Of a stretch of DNA of 64,000 bases, positions 47,316 to 56,898 are shown piece after piece. The stretch covers positions 116,082 through 180,081 of the forward strand of contig NZ_JMLP01000016.1 of the NCBI RefSeq assembly GCF_000686805.1, written 5' to 3'. Both the position numbers and the translations under genes were made by a program. Source of the DNA: Bacillus sp. UNC41MFS5. GTDB lineage: Bacteria > Bacillota > Bacilli > Bacillales_B > DSM-18226. Numbering within the stretch: the stretch's first letter is position 1; each line of letters begins with the position of its first letter. Below the pieces are notes generated by a model. That model made no database searches. It was given only the letters and a program-made list of their open reading frames with translations, and had not been told where the DNA came from.

Positions 47316-47771
47316 TTAAAGAACTGTTCTAAAGGAATGCCTAATGACATCGCCTCGGCTAATGATTCCAACTAATACTCCATTCCGCTCAACAGGTAGT
47401 TTTTTTATTTGTTTTTTTCCTAAAATTGAAGCGATAGTTTCTATGTCTTCATTCCAAGACACTTTGTAAACCTTTCTTTTGGCAATGCTCATTACATTTA
47501 ATTCTAGCAACTTTTGGATTTTTTGCTCAAAATCTTCATGATCACTATCGATAACGGAAACGAATTGGAGGGAATCAACGAATCGATACTGATGCTTGCC
47601 GATATACCGCATGATATCCCCATCACTAATATAGCCCACAATTTCATTTCTTTCGTTGACTACTGGGAGTCCACTGATACGATTTTCAATGAATTTGTCG
47701 ATTACATAACGAACTGTGTCCGTTTCCATTACTTTTATCACGGGATTGATCATTATCTCATAAGCTTGCAT
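47316..47771 (-). CDS. CBS-domain protein
   Basis: 151 aa with two CBS domains (about 6-65 and 85-148). ENRISGLPVVNERNEIVGYISDGDIMRYI and KQIKKLPVERNGVLVGIISRGDVIR are typical. CBS pairs bind adenosyl nucleotides. Partner unknown. The second of two adjacent ATGs is used on spacing from GGAG. Confidence 0.85.
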   Translation of the reverse strand: MQAYEIMINPVIKVMETDTVRYVIDKFIENRISGLPVVNERNEIVGYISDGDIMRYIGKHQYRFVDSLQFVSVIDSDHEDFEQKIQKLLELNVMSIAKRKVYKVSWNEDIETIASILGKKQIKKLPVERNGVLVGIISRGDVIRHSFRTVL

Positions 47772-47816
47772 CATTCTCCATCCTAAACACTAAAATTTTG
47801 TTCATTTATCTCAAGT

Positions 47817-48437
47817 TTATTTAGGTTCCTTATAAAAACCTTTTTTAAGTAATTCAATCTCCAACAAAAAGGTTTTCATAACATCATTAATCTGTAGCTC
47901 CTTCGCGAAAGCATGGACCAGATTTTGAAACGACACAGCCATCATTATTTTGAAGATGTGGTAAATTTCTTCCTCATTCGTTACGTTTAAATTTACGGTG
48001 TCTATATTGGTAATAATTTCAAAGAATCTGCTTTTTCTTTTTTCCTCATACATATTCTGGGTAAATGCCTTTTCGACTTTATAATTCATATTTAAAAAGG
48101 CATTTTTAAAATATTGCCGATTTTCTGGTTCTTCAAACATAATGAGAATGCCTTTAAACCAATCAACTATGGTTGCAAATATATCTCCATTGTTCATTTT
48201 CATGATGGAAATCAGCCGCTCGAAATTCCTTTGAGAATGCTCATGCAGTAAAAAGTAGAATATATCTTCTAAACCGTCAAAATATTGATAAAAGCTTCCC
48301 CTGGGGATATTGGCATCCTTGATAATATTCGAAATCGACGCTTCATATAAAGGAACCCTCGAAAACTCCTTCTTAGCAGCATCTATTAATAATTTTTGTT
48401 TTTCTTTTGATAAATTAAAAAAGGTTTGCTTAGGCAT
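47817..48437 (-). CDS. TetR family repressor
   Basis: 206 aa. N-terminal HTH (ISNIIKDANIPRGSFYQYFDGLEDIFYFLL); ligand domain follows. Divergent from the EmrA/EmrB-type efflux pair, with two palindromic sites in the gap, so it very probably represses that pair and itself. Inducer unknown. Confidence 0.88.
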   Translation of the reverse strand: MPKQTFFNLSKEKQKLLIDAAKKEFSRVPLYEASISNIIKDANIPRGSFYQYFDGLEDIFYFLLHEHSQRNFERLISIMKMNNGDIFATIVDWFKGILIMFEEPENRQYFKNAFLNMNYKVEKAFTQNMYEEKRKSRFFEIITNIDTVNLNVTNEEEIYHIFKIMMAVSFQNLVHAFAKELQINDVMKTFLLEIELLKKGFYKEPK

Positions 48438-48457
48438 CTATTAACTCCTTTTATCAT

Positions 48458-48472
48458 ATGATAATGTGTCAT
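48458..48472. promoter_or_regulatory. TetR operator copy 1
   Basis: ATGATAATGTGTCAT, imperfect palindrome 21 bp upstream of the tetR start. It shares 13 of 15 bases with the copy at 48525. Confidence 0.6.
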
Positions 48473-48524
48473 AAAATATTTATATTCATGATAATTTACC
48501 TATATAAATATGTCAATATTCCAC

Positions 48525-48539
48525 ATGACAATATGTCAT
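48525..48539. promoter_or_regulatory. TetR operator copy 2
   Basis: ATGACA-ATA-TGTCAT, perfect arms, 169 bp before the efflux adaptor gene. A half site TATGTCAATA lies at 48509. Spacing to copy 1 is 67 bp. Confidence 0.65.
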
Positions 48540-48707
48540 ATTGTTTATTGACGCATAAGGATTCACTCTTTATAATTTATTCCTGAAAGTGCTTTGCCCT
48601 ATACATGGGCAAAAGAAGGGAGAGTGTCATAGGCGGACAAATAAATGATATGGAGATCACTAAACCGGATTCTTTAACCTATTCATCCATTTAGGGAGGA
48701 AAAATGA

Positions 48708-49361
48708 ATGAGCACTAAAAAATTGCTATTATTGAACATAATTATACTGCTTATATTAGTGGGTGGTGGTGTTGGAGGATATGCCTACTATAATGGAGCA
48801 GTAAATTATTTATCAACGGATAATGCCCAAATAGCAGGACAACAAGTAACGATTGCGGCTCCGGCCAATGGAAAATTGACTGATTGGAAAGGCAATCTCG
48901 GTGATCATTTTTCAAAGGATTCTAAAGTTGGGACCATCACAACAACAGATGAAAATGGAAAACCTATAGACATGAAGGTGACGATGCCGACTGATGGAAC
49001 GATTGTTCAAAGCAGTGGAGTCCAAAATTCATTTGTGGCTGTTGGAACACCATTAGCGAAAGAATATGATTTTAATAATCTTTGGGTTACAGCAAATATT
49101 GAGGAAACCAAAATTGATGAAGTGACAATCGGGCAGGATGTCGATATCTATGTGGATGCTTTTCAAAATAACACTTTAAAAGGAAAAGTACAGCAAATCG
49201 GTTTAGCGACGGCTGGAACATTTTCTCTGTTACCAAGTTCGAATAATACAGGGAACTATACCAAAGTGACTCAAGTGATTCCAGTAAAAATTACTATTGA
49301 TGATAATAAAGGTGTAGCCATCGTTCCCGGTATGAACGTAACAGTACGGATTCATAAGTAG
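48708..49361 (+). CDS. HlyD/EmrA-type efflux adaptor (short)
   Basis: 217 aa. N-terminal membrane anchor (LLLLNIIILLILVGGG), then TDNAQIAGQQVTIAAPANGKLTDWKGNLGDHF, the biotinyl-lipoyl-like core, and a beta-barrel region ending VPGMNVTVRIHK. It lacks the long coiled coil of Gram-negative EmrA, as expected in a one-membrane cell. First gene of the TetR-controlled pair; 8 bp before the MFS gene. Confidence 0.85.
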   Translation: MSTKKLLLLNIIILLILVGGGVGGYAYYNGAVNYLSTDNAQIAGQQVTIAAPANGKLTDWKGNLGDHFSKDSKVGTITTTDENGKPIDMKVTMPTDGTIVQSSGVQNSFVAVGTPLAKEYDFNNLWVTANIEETKIDEVTIGQDVDIYVDAFQNNTLKGKVQQIGLATAGTFSLLPSSNNTGNYTKVTQVIPVKITIDDNKGVAIVPGMNVTVRIHK

Positions 49362-49369
49362 GTGATAAC

Positions 49370-51238
49370 ATGTTAATTTATATCACTGTTTATGTTGTCT
49401 TAGGCCTTTTGCTGCTGCTTTTAATAAATTTTAATATCATCAATAAAAAGAAGTTGCGTAGAGCACAAACAGAAAAGAGGAATGGAGAGGTAATCGATAA
49501 GGCTGCTTTCACTGAGACTAATGATGAGGAGATTAAGCAAAATATACCTCAGATTGAAATCAAGGACATAAAGGCTGAGGATATATCCTCGCACGAAGTG
49601 TTGAAAGATTCCGCTAATATGGAAGCAGAATTGGAATATGCTCAGGAGGATATTCAGCCGAATATTCAGCCGAAAGAAAGCATGAAAAGTCAGAAAGAAC
49701 CATCTGCTTCCGATGCTGAAAAAGATTCAGGAAACGGAAAAATTCTTGTGGCTTTAATGCTTGGTGCGTTTGTTGCCATTCTTAATCAAACCTTACTGAA
49801 TGTGGCCATTCCGCATATTATGAATGATTTGGGGATTTCAGCCAATACCGTACAATGGCTCTCCACAGGATATATGTTAGTAAACGGAATTGCGATTCCT
49901 ATAACGGCCTTTTTAATAGAGAAGTTTGGAACAAGAAAACTGTTCATTAGCGCCATTTTTTTATTTACATTGGGTTCGGTAGTTTGTTCAGTGTCAGCAA
50001 ACTTTAGTATGCTCATGATTGGAAGGGTCATCCAGGCTTGCGGTGCAGGTATTATTATGCCCCTCTTAATGACGGTATTTTTTGCCTTATTCCCTCCGGA
50101 AAAACGCGGCAAGGCCATGGGGATTATGGGGATTGTCATGATATTCGCTCCTGCGATTGGACCAACATTATCCGGGTGGCTCATTGGCCATTTTTCATGG
50201 CGGTTATTGTTCGATATTGTTATCCCAATCGGAGTACTTGATTTAATTCTTAGCTTCATGTGGATGAAGGACGTTACTAAAGTAACAAATCCTAAATTTG
50301 ATTTCTCAGGATTTTTATTTTCAACCCTAGGTTTCGGGTTCTTGTTATACGGATTCAGTGAAGCAGGCAATGATGGCTGGTCCAGTAAAACAGTGGTTAT
50401 TTCCTTAATCATAGGAATTATTTCTTTAATCTGTTTTGTTTGGCGCGAACTGACGGCAGAAAAGCCAATGCTTGATTTACGGGTCTTTAAATATGATATT
50501 TTCGCCTTAACAACGGTTATCAGTATGATTGTTAACATGGCTATGTTCGGCGCCATGATCTTACTTCCGATTTATTTGCAAAACATTCGAGGGTATACAG
50601 CATTACAATCAGGTCTGTTGATGCTTCCAGGTGCCATCGTGATGGGCATTATGTCCCCTATCTCAGGAGCCCTTTTTGATAAAATCGGGGCAAGATGGCT
50701 AGCCGTTACTGGATTAGCGATTACTGTACTTACCACATGGGGATTTACCAGTCTGAGTATGACAACCAGTTATGGCCATATTCTGTTTTTATACGTGATG
50801 CGGATGTTTGGAATGTCCTTCATCATGATGACCGTCATGACAGAAGGATTGAATCAGTTACCACGTCACCTTGGCGCTCATGGGACGGCTGCCTCCAATA
50901 CAGCCAGGCAGGTAGCAGGAAGTATAGGGACCGCCTTCCTAGTTACAGTCATGACGACAAGACAAGGGTTCCATTATAGTGGGTATGGGGATGCAATCTC
51001 AAGTTCCAATTCTTTTATAACCAGCAGTTTATCCCAGCTTGCTCAAGGTCTGTCATCTTTCACGAACTTGCCGGCTGCAGCCGGAAAAGAGCTTTCCACC
51101 TATTTAATTTACGGTCAAACCATGCAGCAAGCTACGATTGAAGGGATTAATGATGCCTTTATTGTTGCAACCGGAATCGCATTTGTAGCATTAGTTCTAT
51201 CGTTCTTTATCAAACGGTCCCGAGTAAATCAACAGTAA
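49370..51238 (+). CDS. EmrB/QacA (DHA2) MFS drug efflux pump with N-terminal extension
   Basis: 622 aa. The core (about 125-622) is a 14-TM DHA2 transporter: NQTLLNVAIPHIMNDLGISANTVQWLSTGYML, GRVIQACGAGIIMPLLMT, PPEKRGKAMGI, AIGPTLSGWLI. An extra 125-residue N-terminus has one TM segment (about 1-24) and an acidic linker (EIKQNIPQIEIKDIKAEDIS...EDIQPN). Works with the adaptor encoded 8 bp upstream; substrate unknown. Confidence 0.88.
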   Translation: MLIYITVYVVLGLLLLLLINFNIINKKKLRRAQTEKRNGEVIDKAAFTETNDEEIKQNIPQIEIKDIKAEDISSHEVLKDSANMEAELEYAQEDIQPNIQPKESMKSQKEPSASDAEKDSGNGKILVALMLGAFVAILNQTLLNVAIPHIMNDLGISANTVQWLSTGYMLVNGIAIPITAFLIEKFGTRKLFISAIFLFTLGSVVCSVSANFSMLMIGRVIQACGAGIIMPLLMTVFFALFPPEKRGKAMGIMGIVMIFAPAIGPTLSGWLIGHFSWRLLFDIVIPIGVLDLILSFMWMKDVTKVTNPKFDFSGFLFSTLGFGFLLYGFSEAGNDGWSSKTVVISLIIGIISLICFVWRELTAEKPMLDLRVFKYDIFALTTVISMIVNMAMFGAMILLPIYLQNIRGYTALQSGLLMLPGAIVMGIMSPISGALFDKIGARWLAVTGLAITVLTTWGFTSLSMTTSYGHILFLYVMRMFGMSFIMMTVMTEGLNQLPRHLGAHGTAASNTARQVAGSIGTAFLVTVMTTRQGFHYSGYGDAISSSNSFITSSLSQLAQGLSSFTNLPAAAGKELSTYLIYGQTMQQATIEGINDAFIVATGIAFVALVLSFFIKRSRVNQQ

Positions 51239-51317
51239 AAAGTAGTAAGTTAAATGGGATATTTAGTTGTCCGGCTTTAATAATGTTGGGCTATCGTCTT
51301 TGAAAGAAGGGGTAGGA

Positions 51318-51716
51318 ATGATTAATTTAGGGCTCTTGATTATTCGATTGGCTGTTGGAATGACGTTCGTGGGGCATGGATGCCAAAAATTATTCGGCTG
51401 GTTTGGCGGTCCAGGGGTGGTCAAGTTTGGTGAATATTTAGGGTCGATTGGAATCAAGACAGGCGGCAAGACATGGGCGATTTTAGCAGGATTATTCGAA
51501 TTGGCTGGCGGACTGCTGTTTTCAGCGGGCCATTGCACCTGGCTAGGTGCAATACTTATCACAATCGTTATGATTGATGCCATCTTCACCGTCCATGGCA
51601 AGAATGGCTTTTGGCTGACTGAAGGCGGTTATGAATATAACTTTATTTTGATCGCTGTAGTCCTTGGGGTGGCGCTCATTGGACCAGGTGATTACGTTTT
51701 AATTTATAAGGCATAG
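51318..51716 (+). CDS. DoxX family membrane protein
   Basis: 132 aa with four hydrophobic segments. LGLLIIRLAVGMTFVGHGCQKLFGWFGGPGVVKFGEYL is the DoxX signature. ATG 51318 after GAAGGGGTAGGA. Role in Bacillus is unclear; often in thiol stress or redox contexts. Follows the efflux pair at 79 bp, possibly cotranscribed. Confidence 0.85.
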   Translation: MINLGLLIIRLAVGMTFVGHGCQKLFGWFGGPGVVKFGEYLGSIGIKTGGKTWAILAGLFELAGGLLFSAGHCTWLGAILITIVMIDAIFTVHGKNGFWLTEGGYEYNFILIAVVLGVALIGPGDYVLIYKA

Positions 51717-51752
51717 TTCAAGGGGACGGTGCTGCTAGTTTTTTGCGCAAAT

Positions 51753-51782
51753 AATGGCCTTCATCACATGATGAAGGCCATT
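51753..51782. terminator. hairpin between doxX and thioesterase gene
   Basis: AATGGCCTTCATCA pairs with TGATGAAGGCCATT, 2-nt centre. No T run on either side; lies between convergent genes. Confidence 0.5.
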
Positions 51783-51922
51783 CCCTTGCTCCTGCTCAGA
51801 TTTTTCATAGAAATCGAACTTCATATTTATCCCCCTCGTTGACTGTGTCATGAGACTTATTCCAGATTCATGAGGTTCCATTTTTTTAAACGTTGCTATG
51901 TCTCTAAGTTAATAATCTATAA

Positions 51923-52420
51923 TTAGTGTGTTAAGAATGCAGCTAATGCTTTGCTCTTTTGTTTTCGATCCTTGCGCATTATTGCTCTATCCGGTGCGGA
52001 TTCATGCAATTTTTTCTCTTCTTCAGTTTCAGGAATGACCTGTGGAACATGTGCTGGACGTTTATGCTGGTCAAGTGCAACAAACGTTAATAGAGCAGTA
52101 GCTGCAATTCTACGTTCACCACTTTTTAAATCTTCAGCAATAATCTTTACAAAAACCTCCATGGATGATGTACCTGTCCATGTCACATAGGATTCAAAAC
52201 AAACCGAATCTGATGTATGAATGGGACATAAAAAGTCTACTGAATCGGTTGAGGCAGTTACACATTCTGTGCGACTATGACGAGCTGCGGAAATTGACGC
52301 TACCTGGTCCACATCACTCATTAATCGTCCCCCAAATAATGTATTGTGATTGTTTACGTCATTTGGAAATACACGACTTGTTCGTATAACTCTGGACTCT
52401 TTACAAAATTTTGCTTCCAT
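51923..52420 (-). CDS. Acyl-CoA thioesterase (YkhA/BACH hotdog type)
   Basis: 165 aa. RVFPNDVNNHNTLFGGRLMSDVDQVASISA with the catalytic Asn/Asp-Gly motif, TASTDSVDFLCPIH, and the YVTWTGTSSMEVFV strand. Hotdog thioesterase of acyl-CoA. Start at 52420 after AGGGGGAA. The 312-bp gap to 52733 on its right holds no gene I can support. Confidence 0.88.
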   Translation of the reverse strand: MEAKFCKESRVIRTSRVFPNDVNNHNTLFGGRLMSDVDQVASISAARHSRTECVTASTDSVDFLCPIHTSDSVCFESYVTWTGTSSMEVFVKIIAEDLKSGERRIAATALLTFVALDQHKRPAHVPQVIPETEEEKKLHESAPDRAIMRKDRKQKSKALAAFLTH

Positions 52421-52732
52421 CAAATTCCCCCTACTTATCTAAACATTTAGATCTATATTGCAAACGCTCCGAGAATTTTCATTGAAAAATTCATTCTCTA
52501 AGCTTTTCTTCTTCTATTAATAAAGATTCTGGATTTCACTCCTAGACAGTTATGTTACTATGGAAATTACTAAACCACCGAGTAACGGAATTATTGGGGC
52601 GTTGGAAAAGAAGTCAAGCGCAAAGGATCAATCCACCTGATGTACTTTTTAGTTTTGCCATTCCAACATAAGTCGCCCAAGCCCCAACAAGTCCAAAAAT
52701 AGTATATTTTCGTTAAACGTTTTGATTTGAAT

Positions 52733-53980
52733 TTAAGCTAAGACAGGTTGTTGTTCTTCCCTTAATCCCAACAAACGCTCTTTGATTTCGTTTGTATTAA
52801 CAAACGTTTGGGCAACGCCGGTTACCATTGCGGCATTAGCCACGGCTGACGCTACATAAGCCGCTACTCTTGAATCAAAAGGGTCCGGAATTACATAATT
52901 AGGATGAAGTTCTTCATCTGCAATTAATTCGGCAATTGCATACACGGCGGCCAGTTTCATTTCTTCATTTATTTCTTTCGCTCTCACATCCAAAGTTCCA
53001 CGGAAAATACCCGGAAATGCGAGTACATTGTTGACTTGATTAGGAAAATCGGAACGCCCAGTCCCGACTACAAGTCCTCCTGCTTCCTTTGCCTCTTCCG
53101 GAAAAATTTCAGGCACCGGATTGGCCATTGCAAAAATAATTGAATTTTCATTCATAGAACGAACCATTTCTTTTGTTAAGGCACCTGCAGCTGATACCCC
53201 AATAAACACATCTGCTCCCACAAGTGCATCGCCTAATGTTCCTTGCAGCTGCTGTTTATTTGTTATGTAAGCCATTTCCTCTTTAAATGGATTCATTCCT
53301 AGTGGGCGGCCACTATAAATGATCCCTTTTGTATCACATAAAATTACGTCCTTTACCCCCATATGAACCAATAGCTTTACAATGGCGACACCTGCAGCCC
53401 CCGAACCGTTTACCACCACACGAATTTCATCAATTCTTTTGTCAGCCAATTTCAGTGCGTTGATTAACCCGGCAACTGTTACAATTGCAGTGCCATGTTG
53501 GTCATCATGGAAAACGGGAATATCACACTCTTTCTGTAACCGAGCCTCAATATCAAAGCATTGAGGAGCTGAAATATCTTCCAAATTCACTCCGCCAAAT
53601 GTAGGTGACAATAGTTTAACTACCTCGACGATTTTGTCCGGATCAGTTGTATCAAGACAAATAGGGAAGGCATCAACATCAGCAAAGGATTTAAACAATA
53701 GAGCTTTCCCCTCCATAACGGGCATAGCAGCTTTCGGTCCGATATTTCCAAGCCCTAATACAGCTGTTCCATCTGAGACAACGGCAACGAGGTTACCTTT
53801 TACTGTATAGTCATATACTTTGTTTGCATCTTTATAAATTTCAAGACACGGCTCAGCCACACCCGGAGAATAAGCAAGGCTTAAATCCTTTGCATCGCGT
53901 AGAGGGACCTTTGACTGGACGCCAAGTTTTCCTTGATTTTCCTTGTGTATCTTTAATGCTTCTTCATGTAAAAGTGACAT
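52733..53980 (-). CDS. NAD(P)-dependent malic enzyme
   Basis: 415 aa. SLAYSPGVAEPCLEIY, DGTAVLGLGNIGPKAAMPVMEGKALLFK, PVFHDDQHGTAIV, VVNGSGAAGVAIVKLL and NVLAFPGIFRGTLDVRA are malic enzyme motifs; length fits the YtsJ type. Reaction: malate to pyruvate, CO2 and NAD(P)H. Divergent from the IclR region. Confidence 0.93.
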   Translation of the reverse strand: MSLLHEEALKIHKENQGKLGVQSKVPLRDAKDLSLAYSPGVAEPCLEIYKDANKVYDYTVKGNLVAVVSDGTAVLGLGNIGPKAAMPVMEGKALLFKSFADVDAFPICLDTTDPDKIVEVVKLLSPTFGGVNLEDISAPQCFDIEARLQKECDIPVFHDDQHGTAIVTVAGLINALKLADKRIDEIRVVVNGSGAAGVAIVKLLVHMGVKDVILCDTKGIIYSGRPLGMNPFKEEMAYITNKQQLQGTLGDALVGADVFIGVSAAGALTKEMVRSMNENSIIFAMANPVPEIFPEEAKEAGGLVVGTGRSDFPNQVNNVLAFPGIFRGTLDVRAKEINEEMKLAAVYAIAELIADEELHPNYVIPDPFDSRVAAYVASAVANAAMVTGVAQTFVNTNEIKERLLGLREEQQPVLA

Positions 53981-54247
53981 AAATTTTTCTCTCCCATTAT
54001 TTATTGATAATAAAATTATTCCTGTGTGTTGTGTTTTAATCTAAAGAATTATCGATGCTTTACGGATAAGGATAATACAATTATCAGAATTATTAAAATT
54101 GAAAAAAATTATACTTACTTATAAGAAAATTCAATATGGGAAAAAAAGGGATAAATTATTCAGGCAAAATTGTTCAAGGATTTCAGGAATATCGGTATTT
54201 GTAGTATTATTTTTGTATAGAAGCCGTTAGGAGTATATTAAAGTTGA

Positions 54248-54343
54248 ATGGAAGAAAAGCTTAATAAATACATAGAAAGTTTATCGCATGAGCAACTACG
54301 ATTCGAAATGCGAAATGGTGAATGGGAAGGAGACTACAATTAA
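54248..54343 (+). CDS. 31-aa small ORF overlapping the iclR-type start
   Basis: ATG 54248 opens MEEKLNKYIESLSHEQLRFE and runs to TAA 54341-54343, sharing one base with the next ATG (TAATG). The peptide is acidic and amphipathic. AGGAG at 54229 is about 14 bp upstream, longer than usual. The tight overlap suggests coupling to the regulator gene. The ribosome site of the regulator lies inside this ORF. Function unknown. Confidence 0.45.
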   Translation: MEEKLNKYIESLSHEQLRFEMRNGEWEGDYN

Positions 54344-55098
54344 TGAACAATAAAAACAAAACGGTTGTCCGTTCGCTGGATATATTAAATCTATTTATAG
54401 AGCATACCGAATTATCCTTCCAAGAAATTATTAATCTATCGGGGATTCCGAAAACTTCCGTCTATCGAATGCTCAGGTCGTTAGAGGAAATGGAATTCTT
54501 GGAAAAAGGGATTGATTCGAAATACCGACTTGGACTCTTGTTTCTCAAATTTGGTCATTTGGTTTTGGGCAGGATTGATTTACGTAAGATTGCTTATCCG
54601 TTTATGAATGAATTGCATAATGATGTGAAGGAAGCCATTAACTTGATTGTTAGAGATGGAAATGAAGCGATCTATATCGAGAAAATTGACACAAAACAAA
54701 AGGTTCGACTGTATACTGCGATAGGAAGGAAAAGCCCGCTTTATGCTGGTGCCTGTCCACGTGCAATCTTGTCCTTTTTGCCTGATTCGGAAGTGCAGGC
54801 ATACCTCGAATCAATTGAGCCCAAATCGTTTGCAATTGGTACAATTACTGACAAAGATAAAATTTATGAAACGATAAAACAGGCGAGAATAGATGGATTT
54901 ACAATCAGCCATTCGGAATTGGAAAACCATACATCTGCCATTGCCGCTCCGATTTTTAATCACAAAGGAGAAGTTGTTGCGGGCATAAGTATCGCAGGTA
55001 TCGAAGCAAATTATCAGGGTGAAAACATTGAGAACTATGCAAAGAAAGTAAAAAAAGTAGCTGAGGAAATTTCAATGCGTTTAGGCTATACAAAATAA
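54343..55098 (+). CDS. IclR family transcriptional regulator
   Basis: 251 aa. N-terminal winged HTH (LSFQEIINLSGIPKTSVYRMLRSLEEMEFLEK), then the effector-binding domain (DLRKIAYPFMNELHNDVKEAINLIV, GRKSPLYAGACPRAILSFLP). ATG 54343 after GGAAGGAGA. Convergent with pxpC; likely regulator of the 5-oxoproline genes by position, as in related ycs loci. Confidence 0.88.
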   Translation: MNNKNKTVVRSLDILNLFIEHTELSFQEIINLSGIPKTSVYRMLRSLEEMEFLEKGIDSKYRLGLLFLKFGHLVLGRIDLRKIAYPFMNELHNDVKEAINLIVRDGNEAIYIEKIDTKQKVRLYTAIGRKSPLYAGACPRAILSFLPDSEVQAYLESIEPKSFAIGTITDKDKIYETIKQARIDGFTISHSELENHTSAIAAPIFNHKGEVVAGISIAGIEANYQGENIENYAKKVKKVAEEISMRLGYTK

Positions 55099-55101
55099 TA
55101 A

Positions 55102-55155
55102 GAACGGGGCGGTCTCTACATCAATGGTTTTGGATGTAGAGACTGCCCCGTTTCT
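55102..55155. terminator. bidirectional terminator between iclR-type gene and pxpC
   Basis: Long stem AACGGGGCGGTCTCTACATC against GATGTAGAGACTGCCCCGTT with a single mismatch, followed by TTCTT. Confidence 0.8.
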
Positions 55156-55171
55156 TCAGGATGGCTTCCTC

Positions 55172-56167
55172 TCATTTAAGAAGTGCATTAAAATGAATGC
55201 TCATCGATATTTTACGTAGCATCTGCTCTTGCTTTATTAATTCTAATTCTGCTTGCTCAAGCGAAACTTCCTCGAACTGAATGTTAGCGTTTGGCTGCAT
55301 CTGTGCTAAACAAGGTAGATCAGTGGAAATGACTTGACCGATTTTTGGATATCCTCCTGTCGTTTGTCGATCAACCATTAAAATAATGGGTTGTCCGTTT
55401 GAAGGGACTTGAATGGTACCGTACGTGACCCCTTCTGATAATAACTCAAATTTCTCTGATAAGCTGAGTGATTCGCCTTCCAACCGATAGCCCATCCGAT
55501 CAGCTTGAGTTGTTAATCTATAGCGCTTTGAAAAAAACGCTTGTTGACTGGCCTTATCGAAACGCTCGAACTCAGCACCATGTAAAACCCTAATCGTTTG
55601 TGTTTTATTGAATGTCATAAATTCTGTATAGTTGACAGACCATTTAAAATGAGTAGTCATTCTTTCTAGCTGATGAACGAATGACCGACTGAGTGGATTG
55701 AAGTCTCCACATTCAAATATATCCCCTTTTTGTAATGCTCTGCCTTGAAGTCCTCCAATAGTCGCACGGAGATAAGTGCTTTTACTTCCCATAACTTTAG
55801 GAACCTCTATTCCGCCAGCGAATGCCACGTAGGCCCTGCACCCATTCATGGCGGATTTAAATTGTAAAATAGATCCTTTGCGAATCAGAACTGGCCGCCA
55901 CATGGGTGCTTTTTCTCCGTCAATCGTGGGCTGCAGGTCTCCTCCTGTAATGGCAACTAACTCATCAGTATCAAATTGGAGAGTTGTCCCAAAAAGTGTA
56001 ATTTCAAGTGCTCCTTCGCCCTCGCCATTTCCGACCAGTAAATTTGCAACTCTAAGAGAAATAGGATCCATTGCTCCACTGACGATTACTCCAAATTTTT
56101 GTGAACCGAATCTCCCTAAATCTTGAATCGTAGTCAATAATCCAGGATGAAGCACTTTAATGCTCAT
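55172..56167 (-). CDS. pxpC: 5-oxoprolinase subunit PxpC (KipA-like)
   Basis: 331-aa biotin-dependent carboxyltransferase-like protein. HPGLLTTIQDLGRFGSQKFGV, PMWRPVLIRKGSILQF, VLHGAEFERF, DRMGYRLEGE, VDRQTTGGYPKIGQVIS are family motifs. With PxpA and PxpB it forms ATP-dependent 5-oxoprolinase, converting 5-oxoproline to glutamate. It overlaps pxpB by 4 bp (ATGA). Confidence 0.9.
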   Translation of the reverse strand: MSIKVLHPGLLTTIQDLGRFGSQKFGVIVSGAMDPISLRVANLLVGNGEGEGALEITLFGTTLQFDTDELVAITGGDLQPTIDGEKAPMWRPVLIRKGSILQFKSAMNGCRAYVAFAGGIEVPKVMGSKSTYLRATIGGLQGRALQKGDIFECGDFNPLSRSFVHQLERMTTHFKWSVNYTEFMTFNKTQTIRVLHGAEFERFDKASQQAFFSKRYRLTTQADRMGYRLEGESLSLSEKFELLSEGVTYGTIQVPSNGQPIILMVDRQTTGGYPKIGQVISTDLPCLAQMQPNANIQFEEVSLEQAELELIKQEQMLRKISMSIHFNALLK

Positions 56168-56898
56168 TGTTTCATCTCCTTATAGGCAGCATACTCTTCA
56201 AGCGTTATTGGTACATAGCGGATTCTATCTCCAGACTGTAACATGGTTGGCGGTGAAAGTTCCGGAAGAAACAAATCAAGCGGAGTTCGGCCGATAATTT
56301 GCCATCCTCCTGGTGTTTCCAGCGGGTAGATGCCTGTTTGTTTACCAGCAATTCCAACAGATCCCGGCGCGATGGCAAGACGAGGTGAATCCTTTCGTGG
56401 GGTGGCAATTCTTTCGTCCATTCCGCCCATGAACGGAAACCCTGGTGCAAAGCCAATCATATAGACTAAGTAATCATTTGACGAATGAATTTGAATTACT
56501 TCTTCAACAGAAAGTCCGTGATAACTTGCTACATACTCCAAGTCTGGACCAAACTCTCCCCCGTACAGGACTGGAATTGTTAATAGCCGCTGTTCGGGCG
56601 TTTCACTTGTTCCTAATTTATCTAGTAACGCTAAAATGATAGCGCTGACTTTTTTATAAGGACTTGATGCTTCTCTGACTGTGCTGGACATATAGACGGA
56701 AACAGGATTGTAATAAATTGTCAAGCTATTATAAGACGGCACAGATTCAATCAATCCTGTAAATGGCTCTTTTTCTAATAAGTTGGAAAGATTTTTTACT
56801 TTTTCATGGATGGCAGGGCTGATTCCATCGCCTAACTGAATGACTAGCGCAGAATCCCCTAAAGGTCTTATGTCCACATGATTTTGTTGATGGGCCAT
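56164..56898 (-). CDS. pxpB: 5-oxoprolinase subunit PxpB (KipI-like)
   Basis: 244 aa. DSALVIQLGDGISPAIHEKVKNL, YNSLTIYYNPVSV, IPVLYGGEFGPDLEYVA, VYMIGFAPGFPFMGGMDERI and GSVGIAGKQTGIYPLETPGGWQIIGRT are conserved PxpB/KipI motifs. First gene of the minus-strand pair; divergent from pxpA. Confidence 0.92.
   Translation of the reverse strand: MAHQQNHVDIRPLGDSALVIQLGDGISPAIHEKVKNLSNLLEKEPFTGLIESVPSYNSLTIYYNPVSVYMSSTVREASSPYKKVSAIILALLDKLGTSETPEQRLLTIPVLYGGEFGPDLEYVASYHGLSVEEVIQIHSSNDYLVYMIGFAPGFPFMGGMDERIATPRKDSPRLAIAPGSVGIAGKQTGIYPLETPGGWQIIGRTPLDLFLPELSPPTMLQSGDRIRYVPITLEEYAAYKEMKQ

Noticed and set aside
52559..52639. 26-codon ORF MEITKPPSNG... in the gap before malic enzyme
   Set aside because: No ribosome site and no homology recognised. 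A short minus-strand hydrophobic frame at about 52620-52710 is also without a start.
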